Below, piece by piece: positions 1-11,095 of a stretch of DNA of 64,000 nt; within the stretch, counting starts at the first letter, position 1; each line of letters begins with the position of its first letter. Source of the DNA: Pohlia nutans (Eukaryota; Streptophyta; Bryopsida; Bryales; Mniaceae); contig CM040101.1 of the NCBI GenBank assembly GCA_022496805.1, positions 7,132,501 to 7,196,500 on the forward strand. The letters are read 5' to 3'. A program made the translations under genes and the position numbers. The notes below the pieces were generated by a model that did not search any database, had not been told where the DNA came from, and worked only from the letters and a program-made list of their open reading frames with translations.

Positions 1-454
1 TACCAACTCCTTTCATATTTTAACGTATAAATTTTGTCCTAAACCGTACATGGATAAGTCACTCTCACTTATAAAATTCACAATAATTATGTGTGAGTCC
101 GTTCTTAACATAAAAGATTGCAATAGAGAGGTGTTGACATAGGTCATTGTTGAACATCTTCACTTTCATTTTAGAAAATTCAACCCAAATTCTATTTAAC
201 TTTGAAGTCACACACCCTCTAAAATCTCATTTTTGAGTGTGCATTATACGGTTCAAAGACATACTATGATCTTCCAATCCCACCATTGGATGATTCTCTA
301 ATTTTGACAAAATATCCTCACTCCAGTTGAGAATAGAATTGTACAGTTACTTTCTAATTTAATCCATTTTATTTCTGGTAGTATCAGTCATAGTGGAAAA
401 ACGCAGTGAAATCCAGTGAACCCTGCTACAGTACCAAAAGCGTTAAAGGGTTAA
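1..454. mobile_element. Right half of an outer-family TTAA MITE, cut by the window edge
   Basis: This stretch aligns closely over its whole length with 50048-51065, the right part of a complete TTAA-flanked element at 49642-51065. It ends in AAAGGG followed by TTAA at 451-454. Unlike the second copy it lacks the 570-bp inner MITE: at 359-362 it has a plain TTAA where the other copy carries the insertion. No gene is seen. Confidence 0.75.
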
Positions 455-787
455 ACCTCAAAATTTTCTGCAAAGTGGACTCTTATTATGAAACAGAGGG
501 GGTATGAATTACTGAACTGAACCACCAGATCAAATTGAGGTCTTGCACTCCTTCCAAGGTTAACCCATTCACAGAAACTGAGGAGAGTTCAAGTGATAAC
601 CACAAATATTTTGTCAATGCTAAAATACAATATATTACAGTAAATTGTTGGACTTAAACCTACTGTTCTATGTTTCAAAAAGGAAAGGAGGCACCACTGT
701 TAATTATCACAAGACCAAACCCAGGAAAAACGGCTTGGCGCAGTAGAACCAAGAGAACATTGAGATGTACAGCTAGAACTGCCTGCA
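455..787. other. Intergenic AT-rich stretch with a Stowaway-like end fragment
   Basis: No gene is visible. Around 473-505 there is a fragment resembling the right end of the Stowaway copy at 48038-48259 (AAGTGGACTCTTATTATGAA, then an A-G rich end). The rest is unremarkable sequence downstream of the AAGAB-like gene. Confidence 0.4.
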
Positions 788-2475
788 TCACTCTTCATCT
801 TCTTCTTCATCATCTAAGAACATGCTTGCCATTCGCATCGCTAACTGAGCAGCCATTTCTCTCCTTTGCCCATCAGACATGTTGCGCATGTTCTCTGGCA
901 TGCTAGTCATCTCATGCATCATTTTCTCCAGATCCGCAGTCCCATGCTCCTTCCTGTTCTTTGATACTGCCTTCTCAGTCACCTCAAAACTTCGGATATC
1001 AATTGTCTCAATAACATCAGCAGAGGTAGTGATAGATGTCTCTGGACAGATATCAACTGTTTCAATAACATTAGCAGACATTATAATAAAACATGGTAAA
1101 AAAAATCGTACTCAAAATTGATTGTGGTTTTTTTTGTCACGTTTTTGTGTAGGCACGCGTAGTGAGCTGTTAGCTTCTTTTGCAATTTATGACTACAATT
1201 TTTAGAATTTTGGGGCGTGTAATATACCGTTGGAAAGGTCTTGAAAATACCTTTTCAATGGTATATTACATGCTCTAAAGTTCTAAAAATTTCAGTCAGA
1301 AATTGCAAAAAACAGTGGCTGTGAGCGTAGTGTCCTGCACAAAAACGTGGCAAAAAAAACCGCAATTAATTTTGAGTGTGGTTTTTTTTTACCATGTTTT
1401 TTTATAGTGAGAGGTAGTGATAGATGTCTCTGGACACTCCGCTGCTTCTAAATGTTCCACAACAACAATCTGATAGTGATCTCCACTGTCTTGAGCTGTG
1501 GATGTACCATGAGAGAATGTGCTTGATGATGAGGAAGCATCTGCAGACTTGATGTCTTCGTGAACATTTTCTTTTGCAAATTCTATGGTACTATCCCTCA
1601 TGTATTCCCCATTGGAGGGGACCGCATCCAGGGGCAGAGCATCAGCACCTCTGAAGCTCCACATGTCCTCATTTTCATCCCATAATTCAGTCGATGCATT
1701 AGACAAGACTTCATACTCGATTAGGAAGTCTTCCTTGTCATCGCTTGAAAATTCTATGTCTGTAAAGAAATTGAAAATAGCGACAAAAACTCAGCATGTC
1801 AAGACTTCAAGAGAGTATTGGATTGCAGTGTGAATAAGTAAAAATAAATACACTTGAAATAATCAAACTTCACACTACAAACTTGACAACCACCAAAAAT
1901 GCAAAGTCGACACTGAGCATGTGAGCACCTTCGTCATTCTCTTTTGAATTTGGTAGATTCACAATTGTCAGCTTCTCTGTGGACTTCATGACCAGACCAG
2001 GCCACATGTGTGCAGATAGTGCATCTAAAATTCGCGGCACTCCTTGCAAGTCTCCATCAACAGACATGCCTGCATCAAAAAATTGCTGAATTGTTAATCT
2101 TACTCATTCAGTTCCATAGATTCTTGCATAACACTCAGAACCTATAATATTTGTCATATGATACATTGTCCTTTGATAAATGGAATGCTGCAACCTTACA
2201 TTTATCAAAGGCCTCATTGACTGCACAGGCCTCAATACACTCAATCACTTGCTCGGTGCACCATTCTATGCATGCACGTCGCCTAAGCTCTGGGTCTAAG
2301 TCATCTTGCTCTTCTGCCAAAAGGCCACTCCCCTCTGATCGGTCAATCCCGCAGTCCATGAACTCGGGATGAGGATCACTACGATTCTCTACGTTTCATC
2401 AATTGCCTTCGGTACTCTATGTGCCCAAAATGTGAAGGTAATCGATCGGCCTTGTTTTCAACACATATTTGTACA
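788..2475 (-). pseudogene. AAGAB/IRC6-like alpha/gamma-adaptin-binding protein, 3' part, decayed
   Basis: The family (AAGAB/p34 in animals, IRC6-like in plants) has an N-terminal Ras-like fold and an acidic middle, and acts on clathrin adaptor assembly. Read on the minus strand, I see ENKADRLPSHFGHIEYRRQL (the G4-type NKAD motif), DPHPEFMDCGIDRSEGSGLL, then ACIEWCTEQVIECIEACAVN. A GT-AG intron follows (exon ends 2200; next exon 2069-1929) with SVDGDLQGVPRILDALSAHM. After another intron (exon from 1759) come acidic segments, and the conserved tail MPENMRNMSDGQRREMAAQL runs to the stop at 788. Between RRQLMKRRES and DPHPEF one extra base near 2378 breaks the frame, unless an unusual intron lies there. 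The P-loop half is absent, because the 2478-4757 element begins right beside the NKAD exon. The short CPETSITTS segment occurs twice, on either side of the MITE at 1082-1406. The family call is confident; calling it a pseudogene is inference. Confidence 0.65.
1082..1406. mobile_element. Foldback MITE with about 65-bp inverted repeats inside the AAGAB-like gene
   Basis: Left end AAAACATGGTAAAAAAAATC and right end (reverse complement) AAAACATGGTAAAAAAAAAC continue as imperfect inverted repeats of about 65 bp. A central inverted pair around 1200-1300 includes GGTATATTACATGCTCTAAA. TATAA occurs on both sides and is a possible target duplication. It lies between, or inside, the last two coding segments of the host gene. 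Confidence 0.6.
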
Positions 2476-2929
2476 TCACAAACTTTGGACCCCACTGATT
2501 TTGAACGATTTCAGTGCCAATTCCGATATTTCATGAGTGCGTACATTTTTCGCATTGATTCCGCATCCTTGCGTCATTTATTACAACTGCACTAATATGA
2601 CATCATGCTCGTATAAGCGGATATAATACTGATTCAACATGATTGATAAATATATTGAAAACGTGAGGATTCTTCGTTCTATATAGTTGTCAAATGTCGT
2701 GTCTTAATCGTCTTTAAAGCCACACTAATTCAATGTGTTTTTCGTATGACATCATTTTTTCTATATCTAGAATTATTTTCTTTCTATATTTAGATTTGGT
2801 TATTTAAAAAATAAAAATAAAAATTTCAATGATGAAATAAATGAAATTTGCCCCAATTTTTTTCTGCCCTGCTCGAACATTATTTCGGACTGCCCGGTTC
2901 AACTACTACGACTGCTCAGACCACGGTGG

Positions 2930-3035
2930 GTCCCACCACGGTTTACCTGGACTCCATCGCCCGTGGCCGGAATCGAACACGAGACCTCCTAATTCCTAAC
3001 CATGCTCTAAACCACCACACCACATAGAAGTCTTG
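2930..3035 (-). repeat. tRNA-derived SINE-like segment or tRNA relic
   Basis: On the minus strand an A-box-like TGGTTTAGAGCATGG (3000-3014) is followed after about 20 bp by a B-box-like TGTTCGATTCC (2969-2979, one mismatch to the consensus), set in a T-arm-like stem CCGG/CGTG context. The acceptor arm does not pair into an intact tRNA, so a Pol III-type SINE head or tRNA relic is more likely than a working tRNA. Confidence 0.5.
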
Positions 3036-3117
3036 ATGCAAGTCAATGAATTTTTTTGATAATTATAAATGAATGTAATCATTGGCGATTTTTTGCCATG
3101 AATATTTAATTCTTTTT

Positions 3118-3610
3118 TCAAATTTTTTTTTGCACTAGATCATGCAAGTTTTTTTCTATATCTAGAATTTTTTTAGGATATTATGAATTTATTTATTTTT
3201 TGCCAAAATCGTGATGGCTGTGAGTTGGTTTTTTTTTTTTTTTCAGCAGACTTTGGATGTTTTTAGCGATGTAAAAAAAAATTCCAAATTTTTTTTGCAC
3301 TAGATCATGCAAGCTTTTTCCTATATTTAGAAAGAATTTCAAAATATTTTGAATTTTTTTTTTGGGCCAAAATCATGAAGGCTGTGAGCTGTTTTTTTTT
3401 CAGCGGACTTTGGATGTTTTTAGTGATGTAAAAAAAACTTTATTTCCAAATTTTTTTTTTGCACTACATTATGTAGGCTTTTTTCTATATCTAAAAAAAC
3501 ATCTTCAAAAAATTTTGAATTTTTTTTTGATGAAATCATGATGGCTGAGAGCTTTTTCTTTTTCAATTTGCATATTTTTAGCAATGTTAAAACATTTCTT
3601 TTCTAATTTT
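3118..3610. repeat. Three diverged tandem repeats of about 160 bp
   Basis: The block GCACTAGATCATGCAAG, CTATATCTAG, then GGCTGTGAG and GGACTTTGGATGTTTTTAG occurs at about 3127, 3292 and 3455 with long T runs in between. Each copy is more degenerate than the one before. No coding potential is seen. Confidence 0.6.
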
Positions 3611-4757
3611 TTCTAATTTTATGCTAGAAAAACATTTTTTCCATTTTTTTTTCATTTTATGTTTGATTCAACCAAAATCATTTTTTTCATTATAATTTTT
3701 GTATGTTTTTGCAACTTTTTTACCACTTTATGACATTTCAACATATATGCCTTTCTGTTTCATTTGAAATTTTTGATTGTATGTTAGAGAAACGACTTGT
3801 GGGTTTAATAAAAAAATTAAAAAAAGTAAATCCTTGGATATTCACCTTGAAATGAAGTAATGAAAGAGAGGTATAAAGAATGAAAGTAAAAACTAAATTA
3901 GAAAGTGCATAACTTTGGGATTGAATGAAAAAAAATTCAATGGTCGGAATGTTGTAGCAAGCAATTAAAAGCTTATACAGTTTTATTTTTTGAAAAGTTG
4001 TTCAAATTGAGTTAAAAGAAAGTATGATTTTAAACTCAATTTAACCCGTAATCCTTCGAGAGATCATGTTTTGGTCGATGCCCCCTTTTATGAGCTGCCC
4101 GAGACTAAAAAATTAAAAATTTGATTAAATGATAATTATTTTCTAATAGAAATCAAGTATGCTTTCAAACCCAATTTGAATCATGCCAATCCAAGTTAAT
4201 CTCCACCTAGGGGAACTTTTAAAGAAACAACACCTATACATTGTCTCGTGTTACAAATTTTACTATTTTGGAAAAGTAATGTTGTTCTTTTCTGTAATTT
4301 TTGTTTTTTTTGCTCCTATGATAAAAAATACAATTATAACCAATAATACCAAATTTTGAATTCTAAAAATATAAAATGTAATTTTATTGAATTTTGAATG
4401 TTAATTACTTCTAAATTCTATAAATGAAGATCTAAAAATATTTTGGGAAATTAGACCGTAAGGATATTTTTAAGAAGATTCTAGGAATATTCAAAAAGAT
4501 TCTAAAATAATATAAACTATTTTGAAAAGATGCCAAAAGATTCCAAAAGATTCCAAAAGAAAGTATTAAAATATTTTTGGTATTTTCCCTATTTATTATA
4601 TTTCGTCATTAAATCAATTGTTTTAGAACATTAGAAACTTTTTTTGTTGAGAAGTATGACACCCTAGTGTGACCACACTAAAATATCAAAATTCGCACCC
4701 ATGAAATATCGGAATTCGCACTGAAATCGTTCAAAATCAATGGGGTCCAAAATTTGT

Positions 4758-5200
4758 AATGCTTGCATCCTCATTGCCCTTCTTGTCTTGTTGTTGCCTA
4801 CAGCCAGTGAAACAAGATATCAATAAATAACTCTATCTACCTACAAGTTTGACGCACACGCATCTCTAGATTGTTTTGAGTGGTCATAAGATTTTCCAAA
4901 TTATTTGTTGTTTCCATCACTCTATAACCACTAATTCAGAGCATCATCTAATAACATCAATTCAAAGGGCCTTTACCAGATATTAGTTTCTCATAAGACT
5001 GAAGCAAGATATCACCTAATATGGGCCCTGGTAAGTTATGAAACATTTTTCAAATATAAATAACATTCTGTCAACAAACCAAACGAAGCAGGGTTACTAA
5101 AGGGCAGATGTACTCCCCTAAAAGGTAGGACCCAATTACAGTCTGCTCCACAAGCTGATTCAATCACACTTGTGAAACTGAAACACTAGGAACTGCATTA
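4758..5200. other. Intergenic, nothing recognised
   Basis: AT-rich unique-looking sequence between the 2.3-kb element and the giant transposon. It ends with the ATTA target copy at 5197-5200. I see no gene or repeat. Confidence 0.4.
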
Positions 5201-5225
5201 AACACTTGTTTCGTTAAAAGTGCAC
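5201..5225 (+). repeat. Left terminal inverted repeat of the 13.1-kb transposon
   Basis: 25 bp, identical in reverse complement to 18286-18310. It is preceded by ATTA and followed by a second GTGCAC at 5241-5246. Confidence 0.85.
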
Positions 5226-5533
5226 TTGCCATATATAAAAGTGCACATGCTGAAATTTTGTACCTTTGAAGAAAGTATAGTCATAATTTACCTATAAAGT
5301 GCCAAAATTGAATGTACATAAATTTTACAAACATTCAATCAATGTTTTTAATATATGCATGTCCGCAGTGAAACGAACCATTCAATTTCACATTCATATG
5401 CATACACTCCAATTGGCATGCATTCAAGAGAACAAATAACACACAACTTCATTGGAAAATTGGTAAAATATAAATTACAAAATTTTGTAGCTTTTATTAC
5501 AATAATTCGATAGCAACATCATTTATTGGATGG

Positions 5534-8500
5534 TCAAGCAACATTTGTCATAACTGTATCGAGACATCCTACGTGTTGCCACTCTATAGCCTCCAAATGG
5601 TGATACATTGAATTTTTTTGGTCATCTGGGATCTTCACCTCCTTTTCTGTGCGTATTCCTGATACACTTGTTACATTCCTTGTCCCCACAGTATTCTTCC
5701 AAGCACTAAAGATTGACTTGATTGGCACAAAATCATTACATTCCCTTGAAGGCTCCCACATCCGCTCTATGCAATTCTGATACCGTTTGAAGAATTTTCC
5801 AATATCGTCCTTTAATCCTATAGGAATTTTTGGTTGGTACCACAAAACTTGAGCCTCACCATCAGAAGTTGTTTGTGCAATTGTTTTCAATACTTTCCCT
5901 ATAAAAAAGGAAATACCATTATCCATATCTTCATCGCTGGTCTCCATTGCAACAAACATCCCAATGTCAACCTCCTTATGGAGATCCAACATTGCAATTG
6001 GATTTGCAACTCTAGTTATAGGATGTGCCCTCGTCGCATTGGTTTGGTTTTGACGATGTTCCCTCCCTCGTTCACGAGTATGGCTCACTTTTCGCACTCT
6101 ATGATTCTTTGGCATCTGGGATCGCGGTCCAAAATAATCTGAAACCAAAACTGGAGGGAGGGAGTGAAGAACATTGCAAATTGCAGAATCATGCCCATTT
6201 CTTTCGGAACTAAGTGCATCATTCGGATGAATGTCATCATGTACTTGTGGCCAAAATGGCAAATTCCTCTCCTCGGTCCTATCTTTCAACGGAAACTCAT
6301 GCATATATGCTATAAGTTTTGAAGTTTCTGCAACCGCCTTCAAACTCTTTTCTATGTTCATGTGTTGCACAATATGCCTCTCCTTCAGTAAAATGAAATC
6401 CTCCAACGCTCGCAATTCCCTTCCATCTAGTTCTGCAACGCTTGCTAAATCTACTTGAGAATTAATACTAGGAATTCTTTGAAGACATTCATGTCCATGC
6501 TCTGGCTTCCAAGCTGGAGACCTCGAGTACGGTTTATATTGAACGTGAGGCTTATTATTATTCATATAGAAACGGAAGTGATGCGGTTGGCTAATGCCGA
6601 CAAATGCATCCGTTCTCAAATATGGTGTAATGAACTTCTTCCAATCCCGAATGTGTTCCAAATGTTCGACATGAACAAAAGGTTCGGTATGTGTTGGACG
6701 CTCACGAATTTTTTCCAAGAGCTCTAGAAGGGAATCAATATCTTCACGTTTCAATGCCGAGGAGATGAAACTGAATCGTTGATCAATGTCTTCGTGCGTG
6801 TGACCCACAATCAAAAATGACAATTGGATTTCTTTGAAAAATCCCAACGCCACCAATGTTGCACATAGTCCAAGTACATATACATTATTGTTCTCTCTCC
6901 CACAATTATCTGCTTGAATGCGAAGGATAGGAGCCAATTTTCCTTTTCGTCGTTTCACATCTTGCAACACCTTCACAATTGACGTAACAACCTGGTTGCT
7001 GTCATGTTTGTGATGTGCATCAATCCAAACATGGCAATATAGTCCAATCCCGTGTACTAGAACTCCACATAGATGAGTCTTTACATATCGAGACTCTATT
7101 CCTTTCACACTCTGCTTTATTTTGGGCACGTAAGTTGTGTTTTGGTCCATACCATCTATAATAATACTCATGCAATCATCGGGAGTTTCAATTGCAGCTT
7201 CTCGAGCTCGACTATAATCCTTTTGCTCCTCCACACTCAAATCCAAGTGTAGAGGATACGTTGCGTCCACGGCATTCTTCATTGCTTCGTTGGGCATAGA
7301 TTTCCTTGTTTCCTTGTACTCCCAACAATGTTGACATTTGGAAAATCTAGATTCTGATGGAACATGCACATTTGTAAATTTGCTTCGCCACATCTTTGAA
7401 AATGTAGAAAAATCCAATTTGATTCTCTCCCATCCTTGAGAGCGAGGAGTTCACAACCGTCCAGACTTCGCGACCACGCACACTCATTGGTAAACAAATC
7501 AGTGGAACAATTGCTCCATCGCACATGCGACGGACTTGTCGATGCGGTTGAGTCTCTCCCAAAGATTTTATATACGATTCAAATTTAGCTCTTGCCATTG
7601 ATATATGCGGTGATTCCCTCCGATTGCCTGTATTACCATGAACGGGATTGTACAAATCTTTCTCCCGAATCTCAGAGATGATTGTATTCAATCTCCTTAG
7701 AGAATAACCAATTGCCAAAGCAAAACAAGCGTTGCAAACAAGGTGTCCACAAATCTTGGTTTCAAATTTGCATTTGTCTTGCATATTTTCCCTTGCGACC
7801 ATAAATGCCCGTAATGTAGTCACCAACCAAGAAGCCCGATGTTTGTAATCTTTGCTCCTCCAAGCTTCATACCTCAAGGATAACAATCAAATGCATTAAT
7901 TGTTTGTAAACAACACTTGGAACAAACTTTTTTATTTTTTGCATCCATAACTGCTGTCAAGGTAACTTTATCCTTTCTTCTCATTCCAAGGACCCGAGGA
8001 CTTGTAGGTGGTTTCCGATTACGAACCTTGTGTATATATGAATGCCTTGGAGGAGATGCAGGCAAACCATCTGTTGTATGAATTAACTGTGAACTTCGTG
8101 GGGTGCTGTTGCTTCCAACTTCACTTATACTTCTCGGAGATCTTTGGGATGAAAGAGGCGATTGTGTTGAATTTCCCATAGGCACATGTGAATCACTATG
8201 CGTCAATTCTTGAATATTATTCCGAGGCCAACAAATGATTTTGTCCAAACACTCTCCCATTTTACACATGTATAATTCATACACATGTGCATTTTCGTCT
8301 TCAACACTTTGTACATGAACTACCTCATCAGTTGCTCTCAAAGTTCGACCTCCAATAATGCATCCCACAGACATTTTTTTTACCACCCCTATAGCGACGA
8401 CAATCCCATCAATATCAAGAAGAGCCACTTCCATGGATTTGTTCCTATTAATCCCAAAGGATAAGGATGGAATGACACTTTCTCTTTGATTTGGCATCCC

Positions 8501-8551
8501 TCCACAATTGCCTAAAACGGGCCTTGTACCGTTCCATATTCGAGTACCCAT
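5534..8551 (-). pseudogene. DUF7869-type transposase-like protein, two frameshifts
   Basis: The gene runs from ATG at 8551 to the stop at 5534, about 1000 codons, with reading-frame changes near 7880 and near 7415. No intron sites are visible there. The N-terminal third contains a stretch (LLDIDGIVVAIGVV to CWPRNNIQE) resembling the Tnp1/En/Spm-like accessory domain of plant transposons. The middle has a cysteine cluster (KICGHLVCNACFALAIGYSL). The C-terminal 627 residues hold SKCQHCWEY and acidic motifs IIIDGMDQN (D88, D91), RIQADNCGREN (D170) and FLIVGHTHEDIDQRF (H206, H208, E209, D210, D212), the pattern of the DUF7869 family. Inference: an RNase H-fold DDE-like catalytic core acting in the nucleus on the element's ends. 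The stop lies 333 bp from the left TIR. The broken frame suggests this copy is dead. Confidence 0.75.
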
Positions 8552-8654
8552 ATTTGATGAATTGCATCCGGAATCCTGCTATCCACCCATAAAAGATTAA
8601 AACAACATTGCACCCAAAAAGTAAATGCCCACGCTCTCTTGCAACAAACCAATT

Positions 8655-9475
8655 TTAAAGGGGTTGACACATGCCTCTCCACCCCCGCTCCACTCTTTTA
8701 ACGTATCCCCACCCCCTCTCCCCCCCACCCCCCAACAAAACTAGTGCAGTGTTTAGAAACTAAAAGAAACTAAGTGCAAGTTTTGGAGGGGGGTGGGCAT
8801 GTTTCCACCCCCCCTCCCCCCCTTTAAAACTAAAACAAATTAGGTGCAAATTTTGGAAGGGGGTGGGCATGTTCCCACCCCCTTCAAACTAAAAGAAATT
8901 AAATGAAAATTTTGGAGGGGGGTGGGCATGTTCCCCCCCCCCCTCCCCCCCCCCCCCCCCCCCCCCCTCTTTAAACTAAAAGAAATAAAGTGCACATTTT
9001 GGAGGGGGGTGGGCATGTTCCCACCCCCCTTCAAACTAAAAGAAATTAAATGACAATTTTGGAGGGGGGTGGGCATGTTCCTACCCCCTTCAAACTAAAA
9101 GAAATTTAGTGCAAAATTTGTGTTAATTTGGGGATTTTTAATTGAATTTCAAAATAGAAACTCGAAAATGTAATTAAAAAGTATTAATAAAAAATATGGT
9201 AAATCCAACCATACAGATGTGATCTACACATTGACATTTACAACTTTGCTTTGTACATCAACTCCATTTTTGTTATTCATCAAACATTTTATAGCGCATC
9301 TTTGAAATCAGTGATGAATCGGGACGTTAAAGGGTTAAACTATAAGAAATTAGGTGCAAATTTTGGAGGGAGGTGGGCATGTTCCCACCCCCCCTTTTAA
9401 ACCAAAAGAAATAAAGTGCACATTTTGGAGGGGGGTGGGCATGTTCCCACCCCCTTCAACTAAAAGAAATTTAGT
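8655..9475. repeat. GC-rich palindromic minisatellite upstream of the transposase-like gene
   Basis: Units of about 60 bp carry GGGTGGGCATGTTCCCACCC, a near palindrome, alternating with an A-rich spacer (AACTAAAAGAAATTAAGTGC). About seven or eight units are visible, the first roughly 110 bp upstream of the ATG at 8551. A 365-bp block with MITE-derived sequence is duplicated inside it (about 9080-9262 and 9445-9630). Confidence 0.8.
9119..9338. mobile_element. Fragment of the outer TTAA MITE family seen at 24650-25747
   Basis: Read in reverse, the block ending GGGACGTTAAAGGGTTAA at 9338 matches the left end of the element at 24650 (TTAACCCTTTAACGTCCCG) and about 200 bp beyond it. A second, shorter part of the same sequence lies at 9485-9630. 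Confidence 0.6.
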
Positions 9476-9639
9476 GCAAACTTTGTGTTAATTTGGGATT
9501 TTTAATTGAATTTCAAAATAAAACCTTGAAAATGTAATTAAAAAATATTAATGAATATTATGATAAATCCAACCATACAGATGTGATCTACACATTGACA
9601 TTTACAACTTTGTTTTGTACATCATATTCCCACTCCTAT

Positions 9640-10894
9640 GCAATTGAACTGCAATTATGAAAAATGTGGAGATTGAATGTATGAGTGTATGACTAACCTT
9701 TGAATGTCTTTTGTAGTGTTTGTGTGACACGTTTCACAGTTTAATGTAATAACGCCAAGCTCGCTACATCGTTGTCAAAAAAGTCACTCCACATTAGAAG
9801 AGAGGAAGGAGCGGATTGAGAGCTTACCTTTATATGAGAATTTATAGAGCAATTCTATCAAGTTGGGATAGGCTCCTTTTAGTTGGTAGCCGCCACTCTA
9901 TTAGGTTCACTATAAACCCTAATGTTTGAAAATATACATTGGATGAACAACCAGCGAGTAAGGGAGCCATCCATGCACACATGGTTTTGTCTTTTATTGG
10001 TGATTTCTTAATCTATTTTGCCTGGCTCGTTATTATTGGCGATGAGCAGGAAAATGAGCAGGAAAATGAGCAGGAAAATGAGCAGGAAAATGAGCTGGAG
10101 GATGCAGCCACGAGGTAGGCACCGTTGGGCCTAGCTCTTAAAACCCTGCCCTGCTACTTCTCTTCACACGTTCCATCTCCTTGCTCATCACTCTCGCTGT
10201 CTGCTTGCCTTTGTCACCTTGCTCCTCGCTCCTGCTCACCTAGCTACCCCTGCTCCTTCACCTCGCTCTTGTTCGTGGCTCTTTCACCTTGCTCCTGCGA
10301 CTGCTCCGTCACCTGGCTTTGCTTTTGCATGCTCACCTCGCAGGATGCGACTGATCCGCCACCTCGTTCCTGCTCACTCCAGATTCTGCTCCGCCACCTC
10401 GCTCCTGCTCACTCCGACATCTCGCTTTGTCCCTGGCACTCTCCTCGCATTTCTTGCTGTGCTTGCTCGTCGCTTTCGTTGTGTTTGCTCGTCGCTATCA
10501 CTGTGTTTGCTCATCGCTCTCGCTGTGCTTGCTCATCTTTCTCGCTGTGCTTGCTCATCGCTCTCACTGAAGTGATCAACTGAGTGTAAGTCACTTCTAT
10601 TCTTTTTTGATCATACTATTATCTGTTAGTGCAGAGAATTTCATGTTCACGTTTTGTTGTGGTCGTCATGTTCACGTTCTGTTCTGTTGTGTTAAAGTTC
10701 TGTTCAAGTTCTCTTGTATCTTACGAATCCTTTTTTTATGCAAGTATCGACGTTCTCTTTTTCCAACATGCGTGGTTGCTTTGTCGTGCTTTACCAGCTG
10801 GGATGCAGACAATCATTGGTACGCGTAATAACGAAAAGTTTAGCAGCTATGTTGCTTTGTTAGATTTATTTGATGAGTTAAACATTGCTGATAA
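9640..10894. other. Transposon interior: 12-bp tandem repeat and CT-rich low-complexity DNA
   Basis: 10042-10098 holds four copies of GAGCAGGAAAAT. 10150-10570 is rich in repeated CTCGCTCCTGCTCAC-like and TCGCTGTGCTTGCTCATCG-like words. Open frames here come from this simple repetition and I do not call them genes. The segment just upstream of 10895 may include more of the captured SWI3 gene, out of frame. Confidence 0.5.
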
Positions 10895-11095
10895 GCTTGG
10901 GTTTGTGTCCAACAACCTGAATCCAGTTTCTGTTCGGATTGCGTCAAGAATGGCAAGCTTCCAGCAGGCTCTTCAGCAAGCGATTTTGTGCAAGTTACAT
11001 CTGGTGACCCAATAGTTGCAGTTAAAGAGTGGACAAACAAAGAGATGTTACTTCTTTTTGAGGCTGTGAGCCATTTTGGAGAGAATTGGACTCAG
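10895..11095 (+). pseudogene. Captured SWI3/SMARCC fragment (zinc finger plus start of SANT domain)
   Basis: One open frame reads CSDCVKNGKLPAGSSASDF, the end of the ZZ-type zinc finger of SWI3D-like proteins, then KEWTNKEMLLLFEAVSHFGE and NWTQ, the first half of the SANT domain. It stops at a splice-donor-like CAG/GTTAGC at 11095/11096. SWI3 proteins are core subunits of SWI/SNF chromatin remodellers. Only this exon piece is recognisable: the frame is closed upstream (TAA at 10892) and no following exon is seen, so it is a captured fragment rather than a gene. Its place between the two transposon genes suggests transduplication of host DNA. Confidence 0.65.

Larger units (their letters stand above)
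2478..4757. mobile_element. 2.3-kb element with about 62-bp terminal inverted repeats
   Basis: The left end ACAAACTTTGGACCCCACTG and the right end (reverse complement) ACAAATTTTGGACCCCATTG continue as near-identical inverted repeats for about 62 bp, with roughly four mismatches, as far as TTTCATG(A/G)GTGCG. Inside are a SINE-like segment (2930-3035), tandem 160-bp T-rich repeats (3118-3610) and AT-rich filler without a transposase gene, so it looks non-autonomous. I could not find a clear target duplication. Confidence 0.6.

Noticed and set aside
2930..3035. Functional tRNA gene
   Set aside because: A and B boxes are present, but no full cloverleaf with paired acceptor stem can be drawn.
8840..9076. 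Open frame across the GC-rich minisatellite (repeated MPTPLQN)
   Set aside because: It is a translation of the tandem repeat, and its length follows the repeat rather than a gene.
10125..10583. Long open frames of 118 and 152 codons in overlapping phases
   Set aside because: They come from CT-rich repeated words without stops. The products are Ser/Leu/Cys repeats, both frames are open together, and there is no ATG for the longer one.
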